NCBI RefSeq assembly: GCF_000321225.1
Contig: NW_004451521.1
Span: 258,295-322,294, forward strand
Reading direction: 5' to 3'
DNA length: 64,000 bases
Origin: Odobenus rosmarus divergens
Taxonomy: Eukaryota > Chordata > Mammalia > Carnivora > Odobenidae
Numbering within the stretch: the stretch's first letter is position 1; every line of letters begins with the position of its first letter. Positions 46,525 through 57,403 of this stretch are shown in pieces. The notes beneath the pieces were generated by a model, which saw nothing but the letters and a program-made list of their open reading frames with translations, was not told the origin of the DNA and searched no databases. The translations under genes were made by a program, and so were the position numbers.

Positions 46525-46638
46525 CTACTTGTTACATGTTTCGTTTACGGCATCCCATTTGTTATCACTTTCGTAGCAGAAAACCAAGATTCGGGTCATT
46601 TAATGAACATGGCTAGTCAGCGGAGCAGTAGGAATTCA
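46525..46638 (-). repeat. MIR SINE fragment, minus
   Basis: CATTTGTTATCACTTTCGTA, AAACCAAGATTCGGGTCATT and GGCTAGTCAGCGGAGCAGTA recall the reverse MIR core. It lies exactly between the two halves of the 45-base duplication. Confidence 0.5.
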
Positions 46639-46683
46639 AATCACCTTTCCTGTGTATCACCTCCCTTTAACCTACCTAGGGCC
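46639..46683 (+). repeat. 45-base local duplication, copy 2
   Basis: Second copy of 46392-46436, with T at the three differing positions. Confidence 0.95.
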
Positions 46684-46944
46684 ATCAGGACGGACCAGAG
46701 TTTACGTTTTTTTGCCTACGTTAGTCCTTTCCCAACTGACCGGCCCTTGACTTACGCGTGTTCCTGATGATTTTTCAAAATATAAATAAGGGAATGATAT
46801 GGCTGAATACATACTCCATTCAAAAGACTGTCCTCTATTCCGGGCTTTCGATCTTCCTGACTTTTGGTTTTAAAATGATTTCTGGTTCGGAGAATGCTGG
46901 CTATGGAAAACAAGGTTTTTGGGGGTCCTAGGGACCTGATCTTT
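46684..46944. other. Unique spacer
   Basis: Nothing recognised. Confidence 0.5.
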
Positions 46945-47065
46945 GGTGTCAGCGCCACTGCCTACTGACCCGCCCTGAGCCTGTTGGCCTCTCTCTGAAA
47001 TGAGGACAATCGGGTGTGTCTCCGAGCTGTTCCAGGGGCTGAGGTAAGGCGCAGGGCCCAGCGCG
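46945..47065 (+). repeat. MIR SINE fragment
   Basis: GACCCGCCCTGAGCCTGTTG, CTCTGAAATGAGGACAATCG and TTCCAGGGGCTGAGGTAAGG follow MIR. The GTAAGG here looks like a donor but is repeat-derived. Confidence 0.55.
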
Positions 47066-47149
47066 CGCCTCGGATTGGGGCTGGTGCGAACTGGCTCAGG
47101 CTGCTACCTTTGCAGAGCCAGCCAGTCACCGGCCTCCCTCTCTCACTTG

Positions 47150-47835
47150 ATGCAAATGCCTCCCTCCTCCCACTCCCAGGCCTCCTCCTGGTCTTGACCT
47201 GCCAGTGGCTCACCAAGCATCATCGCCCAGCATCTCAGACTCACCGCAACCCAAGCGGAACCCTCCTCTGCCCCGAACTCTGCTTTTCTCGAGTGTTCTT
47301 TGTTTCTATGCATGATACACATCCAACTTCCCGGCACCCAGGCCAGTAACTTAGGAGACTTCTCTGACTCACTTTTTCCCCTAAAGGACCAGTCCCTGCC
47401 TCGGTGACACGTCATTCTTCCACCCCACACAGGTGGGATGCCCACGGCCACCCGTCCCCTGCTTCTCCACCCCGGTTACGATGCTGGAGCTCTCCTCAGT
47501 CCCCTCCCCTGTTCCAGATGCCTCCCGAGTGACATCCAGATTCCTTTGTCTCATCCTCAAATGCTTTGCAAGCTCACAGTAGCTTTCCTGGGCTCCTCTC
47601 TTTTTTACCCCTTCTTACCACATCCTGAGCTCCAGCCGAATTACCAAAGGTCTGCTGTCTGCCTCACCGCCCCCACCATGGCTGCCTAGCTCCCTCTCCT
47701 GCCTATGCTCCTCCTTCCACAAAATCGCCCTGGGTCTTGAGAAGACATTCCCAGAGGATGCCCCCTGCCCGGGCCCTCGCAACCTCCAGGAGAGTCCCAC
47801 CTGTAAGAAGCTTTCCTTTCTTGTCAGCCAGAAGA
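47150..47835 (+). mobile_element. L2 LINE 3-prime region
   Basis: CATGATACACATCCAACTTC, GACATCCAGATTCCTTTGTC, CCTTCTTACCACATCCTGAG and CCACAAAATCGCCCTGGGTC sit in pyrimidine-rich DNA with the general L2 order. It is more diverged than the 42.4-kb copy. Confidence 0.5.
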
Positions 47836-48549
47836 CTGCTCAGTTTAGTCATTGGTGTTCATTGGTCATCAGCATAAAGCTGGATGACTATGATACATTA
47901 CTTTGAATGTCGTCCTCAAAGCTTTATTTGAAATACAAATATGTAAACTGTAAAATGGGGTTAGTTATGTATTCCTAAAGAACAGATGCTCACTTGTGCC
48001 TGGCAACCCAGCCCCGTGGTACCTGGCTCTTCTCAAGAGAGTTAGGACCGCACCCACTTGTTCTGTAAAACGGGAGGCCCTGTGGCTCACTCAGTGGCAG
48101 CTACTTCTCCAGCACCCACCAAGATCCAGTGACAAAAGTATCACCTCTTCCCTGACTCAATGAGAAAGACCCAGTTTCCTGGGGGTCCCCTGGGCCGGGG
48201 AATCACCACCAGGATCCTCCTCTTTCTTCCCCACCAGGATGAGGGAAGATAGGAGGTGGCATTAAGTTTCTCCCATATGCACAGCACCACACTGTGAGTC
48301 TGTGTTTTCTCTGGGGACCTGCTGATTTAGAGGAAAAAGAAGCAATGTCTAGCTCCCCTCCTCAATCTAGAAAGCGAGTCCTTAACGAGGTGGTGAGTCC
48401 TTCCCTTTCTGCCACCCCATGCGCTCACAGCTCCATCTCCATCAGGCACCAGTAAGGGGGCCTGGTTTTAGAAACCTCTCTCCCATGCCCCTTTTCTTAG
48501 CCAGCTCTCCTGCTGCCCCTTCTAGTCCGGTATCCACGGAGCTGAGCAG
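47836..48549. other. Unique DNA, no gene seen
   Basis: No repeat or exon recognised. Confidence 0.5.
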
Positions 48550-48660
48550 GCACTGAAATTCTGGGTGCCACCCCAGGCACACCCCATCATAGCCTCCAGG
48601 AGCAGGGCCAGGCATCTGTGCTTTGTACGTTCTGGGGCTGCCTGATTTCTAAGTTGGCAT
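48550..48660 (+). mobile_element. MER5-type DNA element fragment
   Basis: CACTGAAATTCTGGGTGCCA, CCCCAGGCACACC and GGGCCAGGCATCTGTGCTTT match the central part of MER5. The ends are missing. Confidence 0.55.
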
Positions 48661-50134
48661 GAGGACAAGCGTCCCATAACCATGTCTTGAATTACAATAT
48701 TAACTCCGCTCCTGAGTGATATCTAGCCCCTCTCCCTTGAGGATGCTTGATCCCTAACACTGACACTCATGTACCCAGAATCCTCCCCATGCTTGTGATT
48801 GTCACAGACTCACCCCTTTCCTGGAGCTGCCTCACCAGACATTTGAAGCCTCCACTAGAGATTATAGTGCACGACCAGCTCAGTTCCCCTGAAGCTTGAG
48901 GAATTCCAGAATCCTCTTCATGTGGCTTGCCTGATGGGAACGGGCAACATTATCATGTCTTATAATGCTCCGTGCATTAGCAAACGAAATGAACTCTGCT
49001 CTACCTTGAGAACTAAGTTGAAGTTGACAAAGAGACATTAGTTGTTGAGACCAAATTCAATAAACTAAATTCATAAATCAAAACAAAGCCTTTAGATCCC
49101 TTTGCTCTATTTTTCTCAAGTTATTTCTTTACTATTGTATCTCAGACTCCTACTTCTGACACCCCTCCTTCACTGCAGATCAATCTGTTCATTTTTTTAA
49201 AACTCTACCTGCATCTATTAAATGCCAGGAATGATGGCTCTGAATCAATAAATGCCTCTTACCCTGTCATTCATTTCTATAAGGAAATCGGCTATAAATT
49301 GAGTTTGCTTCACGCTCCATACCTCGTTCCATTCAGCTGCCTCTGTTTTTCCTGATGTAAATACTTTGCAAAAAAACTAAAAGAATCTCAAATCTTTTGC
49401 TACTTGACTTTAGTATTATTAGCAGCTTATCAAAGAATTCCCAACTTTCTTCATGTGCTCTTTTTAAATACTTTGTCTTCTTATTCAGTGTGATTATATT
49501 TCGTCTTGGGAACAAAACCTTTGATACACTGGCTCACACCCATCTTCGGGGGTATGGATGTGCTGGTGAGAAACAGTCATAGTGGGAAGCCTGCCGTTCA
49601 CCCTCTCCTGGTTGCATCCTCAGCACTGGGAGGAGGACACCAAATATTTTAGGATTCTGGCGTAAGCAACAGCGGGACATTCCTGGGGGCCCCGGGGGAA
49701 GGCTGCTCATTTTTTAGCTTAGGGTGGAGAATGGCCACTTGGTGCCATTAAAGCAGGGACACGCTGCCCAGAAAAGCCGTAGGCACCAGAAAAATGTGAC
49801 CAAGAGGGAAGGACTAAAATTCTTCAAGCTGCTGTGATATGCTGAGCATATCCTGCTTCACCTTCCAACACCAAGAGAAAAGCAGGAGAGAACAAATCTC
49901 AAACTTGCAGTTTGCCAGAAAAGTTATTATTGCCCAAGTCTGTGCGAAATGAAGACCCTCACATCCCAAAGGCCCCCTAGCTCCACCTTTACGTTCTAGA
50001 GGGTGGGTGAGGCCCAGGGACATGCTGGTGCTCGCAGGGAGATGATGAAGAAGGTGCGGGGTACAGGGTGAGAGTCACGTCAAAGTGAAGGCGGGCTGGA
50101 GGTTAGGGATGCACGTTGGCTGCCTAGCACTGCA
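48661..50134. other. Unique DNA, no gene recognised
   Basis: The AT-rich interval 48960-49500 is followed by mixed DNA. There are short frames only. A MIR/L2-like patch near 49215-49255 (TTAAATGCCAGGAATGATGG) is too short to call. Confidence 0.45.
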
Positions 50135-50290
50135 TGAAAAAGGGCCCTGGAACTCAGGGACCACAAACAGCAATCTTTATAGTGTGGCAGGTTCTGTTCA
50201 CCAGGAATCTGGACGTCAGCAGGGATTTCGTTACCTGAGGGCTTGACTGGTTCTCATGCTCACTCAGGAGCTGTCCGCGGGCATGAATGG
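50135..50290 (+). repeat. Old LTR-like fragment, tentative
   Basis: ACAAACAGCAATCTTTATAG, AGGAATCTGGACGTCAGCAG and GAGGGCTTGACTGGTTCTCA recall the 5-prime third of an old LTR-like family. The match is weak. Confidence 0.35.
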
Positions 50291-51239
50291 TTGGGGGCTC
50301 AGGAACAGAGCGAGGGCAGAGAATTTTGCGGTGCACATTACTTGGCCATAAAAACACGATTTTTACATTCTCATACCCTTGCTTGCAAACATTTCGCCAT
50401 GTCAGAGTGTCCACTCCTTCAGACGCATTTATAATCGCGTGTAACTCCAGCGATCCATGCTCCTGCCTTGGTGCAGGCTTGCAAATCACCTTACGTCTGG
50501 GTGCTCAAAGCCAAGGAGCAATTGTATCAACTTACTGGAAAGGTCTTACAGGTCAGGAGCATTCGGGAGGGTAGGGAGGTGCCCAAAGCTAAGTTCACTG
50601 CCCTCAGACTGACCCTAAGCCTGCACCGGCTGGAGCAAATCAAACACAAAATCAAACACAACGTGTCAAAGGTGTATGTGCTTTTACCTATGGGTCCTGT
50701 GTATTAAATTCATATAATTTTGTAGCAAGAGATAGCTTTGTCCCTGCAAAGGCTCCCTAACTCCATCGCAGATAAAAATAAGCAAAGCTGCTGACAGCCT
50801 TCAGTGGCAGCATATGATTTGGTCTCTGAGACGTACAAAGTGTTTTAATTAAAGGTTGTCTAAAAATACAGAACGTTTCCACAACCACATCTGCCATTAA
50901 CTCTTCTGACATTCTGGCGGCATGAAGCCCCAGAACATTCTTTACATATTAAAGAGACTGCAAGCGTGCCTGCACACTGCACCCACAAACCAAACCAATG
51001 GCCGTTGGTGACCGCAAGAATCACGGGGCACCGCGCGGCCCGCTGCAATTTGTTCCTACAACTGGGGAGGCAGGCTCGGAGATTGGGAGGCATTTTGCTG
51101 AATGACTTTACGGGAGGGGAAGTGACGACCTCAGTGCCCACAAGGCCAGTCCGGGAAAAATGGCCTTTTATTCCAGTTGGTCACCAACTATTCCTGTGAC
51201 TTGGAAGAAGTCAATCCGCTGCTGTGGTCCCCAGGTTGT
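50291..51239. other. Unique region, possible conserved block 50690-50960
   Basis: No repeat recognised. The 50690-50960 interval is AT-rich with TGTTTTAATTAAAGG (near 50840) and several TAAAAATA segments. Frames of 77-95 codons lack domains. Confidence 0.35.
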
Positions 51240-51385
51240 TAGATCAATAATAATAACAATAGGTATGGAGCAAAACAATGTGGCCGGAGGAGTGTGCAAA
51301 GTGCTTTACACGGAGGATACGCCTGAACCCCACTTGTTCCCGTAAGACAGGTCCTGTGATCATCTGGCTCATTTACACCTTATCT
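51240..51385 (-). repeat. MIR SINE fragment, minus
   Basis: AGTGTGCAAAGTGCTTTACA, CGCCTGAACCCCACTTGTTC and GATCATCTGGCTCATTTACA match the 5-prime half of reverse MIR. Confidence 0.6.
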
Positions 51386-51419
51386 GTCGACGGATAAATC
51401 CGTCCTCTGAGAGGTGATG

Positions 51420-51640
51420 AAGGGTCGTGGGAAAGAGCATCTACGTGGAAGGAGAGGTCCAGAAGCCAGCTCTGTCCTTTATCAGCTGAGCGATCTCAAG
51501 TTGACCACTTAGCCTCTCTGTGCTTCAGTTTTTCCCACCTGGAAAATGTGGGTCATAGCAGTAGCTACCTGACAGGCTTGTTACTATGAATTGAATAAGG
51601 TGGGTAGCTTGGTACATAGTAAGTGTGGTCAAATAATCTG
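51420..51640 (+). repeat. MIR SINE, near full length
   Basis: AAGCCAGCTCTGTCCTTTAT, CACTTAGCCTCTCTGTGCTT, ACCTGGAAAATGTGGGTCAT and GCTTGGTACATAGTAAGTGT occur in order. Confidence 0.9.
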
Positions 51641-52863
51641 GTCTGGTTTGAACCAGACCTTTCCTGGAAAGAAGAGGGGGGCTGGGGAGTTAGATTCCTG
51701 ATTAGTCAGGGAGAGGGTGAAAAAAAAAGTGCTTCATGAATGGCCTCTGTCCAGATGCGTCTCTAGAGCCTCCCACCAGAGGCAGAAAGGGGCAAAGAGC
51801 CTCAGGGCTATCACAGCAAAGGCGGTATACCTGGAGGACAGAGCAGAGCCTCCTGCAGACTCAGTCTGCTGCTGGAGACACTTCACTGAATGGTAGCAAA
51901 ACCTGCCAAGTGTACTGTAATGAAGGCCACGTTCACTGTAGGGCAGAAGTCAGCAAAATTCATGCAGAATTCCAAGCTGCTGGTACCAATTAGGCCCAGT
52001 CATGAGACGCCCTTCCTCTTTCCCTGTAATCTCTGCAGCAACCTTGTAAATAATCCCTCAAGCCCCATGAGCCGAAATCCAGCTTTTTCTCCTGACCCGC
52101 AGATGGAAGCATCAATGCATGAATAAAATCTTTGTGCTTTTATTCCTTCTACACCTCAAATATTCTTCCCTACAAATGAGAGGCTGCCACATATATTCTC
52201 GGGGCTGCTGAGGGTAGCATAGGAGTTCTACTCTTTGAGACAGCAGGTTGAAAAGTCTCCACACACAGGAACTCACCTTATATATCTTTGCAGAAATAAC
52301 CAAAGATGAAGCTTTCATGTTTCAGAATGCAGGGAGCGAGGTGAGAAGTGTTGATTATTGAGGGAAGAAAGGTTCAAGTGGACGATAAGAGAAAGAGCCC
52401 CTGGCAGCTGGGGGTCATGAGTAGAAAGAATATCTGTGAGGAACAGGATACTGTTCAGGGAATTGAAAGGGAGGAGAGCAAGAGATGCGACGTCAAGGAG
52501 AATTTTCGGCTGAGCCTCGGTTCATGGGAGCGGTTGCCGCATTTGTGGGGGATGCTCAGAGAGGGAGCCACGGAGAGAGGATTTTTAAGAAGTGTTGCTG
52601 GGCTTTAATCATGCCTCCCTCCTGTCCTGCCCTCGGAGATTTTTCAAGAGACTAATTCAAAACTGGCAGTGACTTTCAATGTTATTATTCTGAGGGACTT
52701 TTAATTCTTTTAATCGATACTATACAAAGATGTGGCCACAGAGAGCCCCGGTTACACTGAGGTTATATGTACAAAACACACCAGCCTCAGGGGAACATTG
52801 ACCCCAGGATTTTATAGTTCTGAGAACACAAGATCCAGGCAAATGTTGGTTAAGCAATAGTGT
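51641..52863. other. Unique DNA, no gene recognised
   Basis: Frames of 78-86 codons have no domain. No repeat recognised. Confidence 0.5.
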
Positions 52864-53658
52864 TTGTGCCACATGCCCATAAGAAAAATGCTCCTTTTCG
52901 ACTCTGAGGTGCCCACGACCAACATTAGGAATGGCCTGGAAGGCGGACTGCATCGGGTAAAAGGTCAGGGTGGACATGAATCTCCTGCATTTGTCAGGAA
53001 GCAGCGGGCTTCCAGCAAACCCACATGGGTCCAGACCCACCTGGCTCTCTTCAGTTACTGTTATTATAGATTTCTTATACTCGGAGGCCGGGAAAAGACA
53101 ACTACCCATCAGACAATAAGACAAGGTCACTTACAAGACACAAGAGCATGCTGTGATTTTAAGTCACTGGGAAGGTGCTGCCCCAGGGACCACGCATTGC
53201 TTCCATCACTCAAGGAAGGAGCGAATGAGGTAGCTTTCCTCTCCTTCACAGCATTTCTTCAGCTTCCCTGCACTCTCAAACCCCCTACACTGGTTTGGGG
53301 GCCCATCATTCCAACAATGACGTCCACAAACCCTGCTGATGCTGGGTCCTCCTCTAAAAAGGCTCTGCAGCAGGTTTCAGGACAGGTGACACTCGTCACC
53401 TGGGCCCTTGGGCTTCCACGAGGCCACTCGGCCTTCAGTGCCTGTCCCAGTGTGCTGGCTGTGCCTTCCGTCCCACTGGACAGGCCTCCATGCCTCTGCG
53501 TTTCATTTTTTTCTCCAAGACTCAATGCTGGGCTCTCCACCTATGACCCTGTGTCCCTCCCTGAGTGGTCACATCAGTGCTCAAGGCTCCGCTACCATCG
53601 AAACTGTCAGAGCTCCCCCCCGGAGCTCAGAAGAGCCTGTCTGATTGCAACATTGTAA
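52864..53658 (+). other. Longest open frame in the window, 264 codons, probably not a gene
   Basis: ATG to stop without interruption. The product is Ser/Leu/Pro/Cys-rich with scattered basic residues. It has no signal peptide, no convincing membrane segment beyond one short hydrophobic patch (residues about 61-74), and no domain I recognise. The last third runs into an L2 fossil (from about 53430) and ends at a tandem duplication. A 136-codon minus frame overlaps its start. There is no CpG promoter, introns are undetected and the start has a poor context. In DNA of this composition such a frame is uncommon but possible by chance. Confidence 0.1.
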
Positions 53659-53790
53659 ATCTCCACTCACTTAGTCTGATTGCAACATTGTAAATCTCCA
53701 CTCAAGTATCTCAGAGATCATTCACATGCAGTGTGCCCCAAACTGGACACGTTATCTCCCTTCAAACGTTCCTCCTCTCAGTAAATACCC
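53430..53790 (+). mobile_element. L2 LINE, first part
   Basis: GTGTCCCTCCCTGAGTGGTC, GAGCTCCCCCCCGGAGCTCA, AAATCTCCACTCAAGTATCT and CCCCAAACTGGACACGTTAT follow the middle of the L2 3-prime region. It continues after the MIR at about 54085. Confidence 0.65.
53639..53704 (+). repeat. Tandem duplication, 35-base period
   Basis: A 31-base segment beginning GTCTGATTGCAACATTGTAA occurs at 53639 and again, without mismatch, at 53674. It is embedded in the L2 fossil, so it is a recent event. Confidence 0.97.
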
Positions 53791-53794
53791 CAAA

Positions 53795-53995
53795 TAACAG
53801 AATGAGAGCAAACACACGCTGTTTCCCACGCCCTCGGCACCGCGCTACACATATAATAAATGACGTCTGTCAGTCTCTTACTTTGCACAGGAATTCTAAG
53901 GGTTGGTACTTCATTAGCCGTACTTCACAAATAAAGAAACTAAGGAACTGAGAAGTTAGATTATTCCACCGTGAGTAAGTGGTGGAGCCTCCGTC
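53795..53995 (-). repeat. MIR SINE, minus, between L2 halves
   Basis: CCCTCGGCACCGCGCTACAC, CACAAATAAAGAAACTAAGG, AACTGAGAAGTTAGATTATT and GTGAGTAAGTGGTGGAGCCT match reverse MIR. Confidence 0.75.
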
Positions 53996-54084
53996 TACAT
54001 GGTTGTCCCACCAGAAACTGGGGACACATCACCCCCCCACCCCCACCGAGAAGCCCCGGGCCAACTCATCAGGCAGTTCTGCAT

Positions 54085-54764
54085 ATTTTTGCTTCTAAAT
54101 AGGTGTTTCTTTTCCCCAGTCTCTATCTCTGTGACCACCTCGCTTTTCCACCTGCCACGATTCCTCGCTGACTTGCCTGAGATTGCCTGTCCCTCCTCCT
54201 CTCCCACCTCCCGCTCATCTCCAACACGTTCCCCACACGGCAGCCAAAATGACACTTTTAAAATCCCCTCACCTGAGCCTTTAATATCCTCCCACTGCTT
54301 TTAGACTCGAGACCGAATTCCTAATGAGCCCCTGCAACACTCCTCCAGGTCTGTGGTGCGCTACCACCCCCCAGTCCTCCCTTCCGGTCCTGAGGGCTGC
54401 AGTCACCCTGTTCTATCAGGTCCTGGGCATCCTGCTTCCTCCTTCTTTTTCCCAGGCTCTTCCCTGTGCCTGGAAGGTTCTTTACCCCCTCCCTACCCTA
54501 CCTAGTCAACACCCACCCATTCTTCAGATCTCAGACCAAATTCACTGTTTTAGAGAAAACTCCCTGCCCCAGAGCCCTGTGTTCTCTTCTTCACGGCCCG
54601 AATCTCGTTTGGGCATCTGATTCATGGTTTGATTGATGTCTGTGTCCCTCACTGGTCAGCAAGTTCCTTGAAGACAACAATCAACGTCTGTTCTGTTCAC
54701 CACTGCATCTTCCTTTGACCAACGCAAAGCCTGGCAAGTAACTGGCACTCGTGGATGTGTGTTG
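54085..54764 (+). mobile_element. L2 LINE, 3-prime end
   Basis: GCAGCCAAAATGACACTTTT, AATATCCTCCCACTGCTTTT, CTTCAGATCTCAGACCAAAT, CTCACTGGTCAGCAAGTTCC and TGACCAACGCAAAGCCTGGC give the complete L2 3-prime end. The normal TGAATGAATG tail is replaced by the expanded microsatellite that follows. Confidence 0.85.
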
Positions 54765-54936
54765 GGTGGACGGATGGATGGAGAGATGGGTGGATGGATG
54801 GATGGATGGATGGTTGGATGGTTGAATGGTTAGATGGCTGGATGGCTGGCTGGATGGTTGGATGGTTGGATGGTGGATGGACAGATGGACGGATGATGGA
54901 CACATGGATGGACGGACAGATGGATGACTGAATGAA
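54765..54936 (+). repeat. TGGA/GGTT microsatellite at an L2 tail
   Basis: About 170 bases of interrupted TGGA units with GGTTGGA, GGCTGGA and GGACGGA variants. It begins precisely where L2 has its own short terminal tetranucleotide repeats. Minus-strand frames of 82-102 codons here (Ser/His/Pro/Ile repeats) are artefacts. Confidence 0.95.
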
Positions 54937-55006
54937 AAGGGACAATCAAAAGCCCAACCTACCTGCACCTGTTTTTTTGTTCTCCACATTTATCTAAAAG
55001 ATGATC

Positions 55007-55022
55007 TTTTTTTTTTTTTTTT
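55007..55022 (+). repeat. Poly-T run
   Basis: Sixteen T. Confidence 0.95.
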
Positions 55023-56529
55023 CTTTGCACACTCAGCCATGTCTTCAGCATTCTGCGTGGGTGTTAAGTACCAGAAGTCAAGTGATTCCTATAAACCTAA
55101 AAAGAGGCCAGCTGCCAGACTCATGAGAACAATGAATAAAACTGGAGAGGAAAGCAGAGTTCTAATCTCAGCAGGAGACAGTGCAGAGGGTGTGAACCCG
55201 ACCTCTGGAGATATGCCTCCACTCACAGCTCTGTCACACATTAGTCATGTGACCCTGGAGAAGTCTCTTTGCTTTCTTAGTTTCTCCAACTGCTATTTAA
55301 AAAAAAAAAAAAAAGTCAGAGATACGATGCTGTCTTTATCTCTCAGGGTCCTTACCGGCTTATTAATGACTCTCAGCTTATTTCAATTATAGTATTTGAA
55401 TTCTTCACATAGAGGAGGATTTCACATAGGATACAAAAGGGAGGTTTAAAATTAGAAAATCCATATAAGAACTAAGTATGGCTTTGAAATTTCATTTGGC
55501 ATTGTTTCCAGACCAGGTACTAGCAGTGTTTTGCTGCATTTTAAAATAGCAATTTAAATGTTCTGCTCCTTTTATTCACCATGGTCATTTATTTGCTGCT
55601 CTGTAGGACTTTAGACGAACATTGAAGAAGTCATGTTTATTTCATTAGTAGAATTATTAATTTCTCCTTATCATGAATGCTGCCAAGGAAAGTCATTTTA
55701 TGCACTGTAGTTCAGGGCTGCAGCGTATCATCTATGTGTCAATCATCAGAACACATTTTCTTTGGGAAAAAAGTAAACTATAAGCACAACAAATTGAGCT
55801 TCATCTTCTTTTTATAATCACTGAATTCTATTTGTGCACTTTCCAGACATTAGCTCTGAAAGGGAAGAAAAGCAAGCTTCAGATCTGTTAAGTCTAATTA
55901 AGGTAAGTATAGTGGATGCGATGGAGTGAGACCCAGACCACCAGGACATGTCAGGACATTTTCTGTCGAAGTGTAAATAAACACATCCACTTTGCCGTTA
56001 ATAACAGCAATGGAAGGGCACTAAAAAGCTTGGCTGACATGAATAAAGATGAAGTTATGAATACTTAATGACCAAATGCCCCAGTTAAGAGAGACAGACC
56101 TGGAATATGTGGGTCCAAGTGCATGTGAATTTCCAGCCGGTGAGGGAAGAACCTGTAAGTTTCACAGTAATGCTGAGCTTCAAATGTGTGAGTTCCATAA
56201 ACTCATTCTCCAGCAAGACTGTTTAGGTTTATTTTAGATTTGGTATTTTAAATGTAGGAGGGAAGCGATGCTTATGAATGGTAGATACAGTGTTCCTTTG
56301 TCAGGGGGTGGGTGAATATGGTTGACGAGAAGCCAAGTTGGAGATTTAAATAAACACAATCCTCTTTTATATAAGGGTTAACTCAAGAAGTACAGTTTTT
56401 CAAACCTATGTAAGTGTTTATATCCAGAAAGTAAATAAGGGATTTTATCTAAGGGGGAGAAAAAGAGATGCAGGTGGTAACCACATTTTGGTTAGGGCTC
56501 CAGCAAGCTTGCAGGTTGGGGAATAATTT
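55023..56529. other. Unique region, possible conserved block and exon
   Basis: No interspersed repeat recognised over 1.5 kb. The part 55550-55910 is compositionally unlike the repeats around it and contains the exon-like segment below. A 15-base A run lies at about 55300-55314. Confidence 0.45.
55847..55902 (+). other. Splice-bounded segment, candidate 56-base coding exon
   Basis: The acceptor ATTTGTGCACTTTCCAG ends at 55846 and the donor AAG/GTAAGTAT begins at 55903, a near-ideal donor. In the frame starting at 55849 the segment is fully open and reads ISSEREEKQASDLLSLIK, a charged, helix-like stretch. The other two frames have stops. An 18-codon open stretch has about a 42 percent chance per frame at equal base use, so openness alone means little. 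The interest lies in the donor/acceptor pair in a repeat-free stretch. I do not recognise the protein and see no partner exon nearby. Confidence 0.2.
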
Positions 56530-56650
56530 TATAAGCATTAGCTGGGAGCTCCTGGGCAAGTCGCTTCCCCTCTCTGAAATCAGTTTTCCTAGCTATGCAC
56601 TTTATGCTAAGATGGAAGTCCTCCAAAGTCCCTTTAGCTGGAATATTCTA
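56530..56650 (+). repeat. MIR-family SINE fragment
   Basis: GAGCTCCTGGGCAAGTCGCT, TTCCCCTCTCTGAAATCAGT and AAGTCCCTTTAGCTGGAATA follow a MIR-type core and tail. Confidence 0.65.
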
Positions 56651-56924
56651 GGATGTTATAAAATCATCCTCATAATTTCAAAGAAGCATGAGTTGAGTTT
56701 TTTTCTGTGCCTGAATTTTCATAAATGAAAATTTGCCTTCTGATTTGTCCATGGGCACCTTGTAAGTTTGGTGGCTGAATGTCATTCCAGACCACTTGAT
56801 CTACAATATGGCATTCAATCATTAATTCAAACATTTATTGAGTGCCATATATCTTGTGGTTCGCAAGTGTCAGGAGCTACCTAACTAAAAACAAAGCCAT
56901 GGGATGAATGTGCTCATTTGAACT
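56651..56924. other. Unique spacer
   Basis: A MIR-like patch near 56825-56860 (AAACATTTATTGAGTGCCAT) is present. Nothing else is recognised. Confidence 0.45.
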
Positions 56925-57180
56925 TGGTCCCCGGGGAGGCCCTCTCTGTCCAGCAGGTGCTTCCATCAACTATCTCTACTTCACTGTTTTCTAACTGTAT
57001 TGGTGTTTTGTTTCCAGTGTTAATCTATATACTTAAAATAAGTTTTATATCTGTCTATGCCTTTTTTTTATCATACCAGACTGGACAGATTTTCAACAAA
57101 TTTAAGAGAGAATTTTGGGAATGGTCAACTGCACATTATGGAGTACCTGGCATCCTTGAAATGTACTTGAATGGCCTGTA
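56925..57180 (+). mobile_element. L2 LINE terminal fragment, diverged
   Basis: TATCTGTCTATGCC, ACCAGACTGGACAGATTTTC, GTCAACTGCACATTATGGAG and TACCTGGCATCCTTGAAATG parallel the last 150 bases of L2. An 87-codon frame and splice-like ends over this fragment are explained by the repeat. Confidence 0.5.
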
Positions 57181-57403
57181 AGTATGTCTGAGAGATAGGT
57201 CCTCTCCTGAGCCAGCCAAACCTGAGGTTTAATAGGACGTCCTAGTACCTGCCACTTGGGAAATAAATACTGGTTTCAAGTATTGGTTCCAGACTTCAGG
57301 AATTGATTTACAATGAAGCTCTTTCTCAATGAGTAGCTCCATGTATCCTGATACAGGCAAGGTATAGCAACAATTTACTTATTTTAAAATGATGGATGAT
57401 TCT

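Noticed and set aside
54681..54989. 82- and 102-codon minus frames rich in Ser/His/Pro/Ile
   Set aside because: Translated TGGA microsatellite at the L2 tail.
57081..57183. Apparent last exon: TTTTATCATACCAG acceptor, open frame, and GTAAGTAT donor-like end
   Set aside because: The segment follows the terminal L2 sequence (TACCTGGCATCC and onward), so the signals are more likely chance within a repeat.
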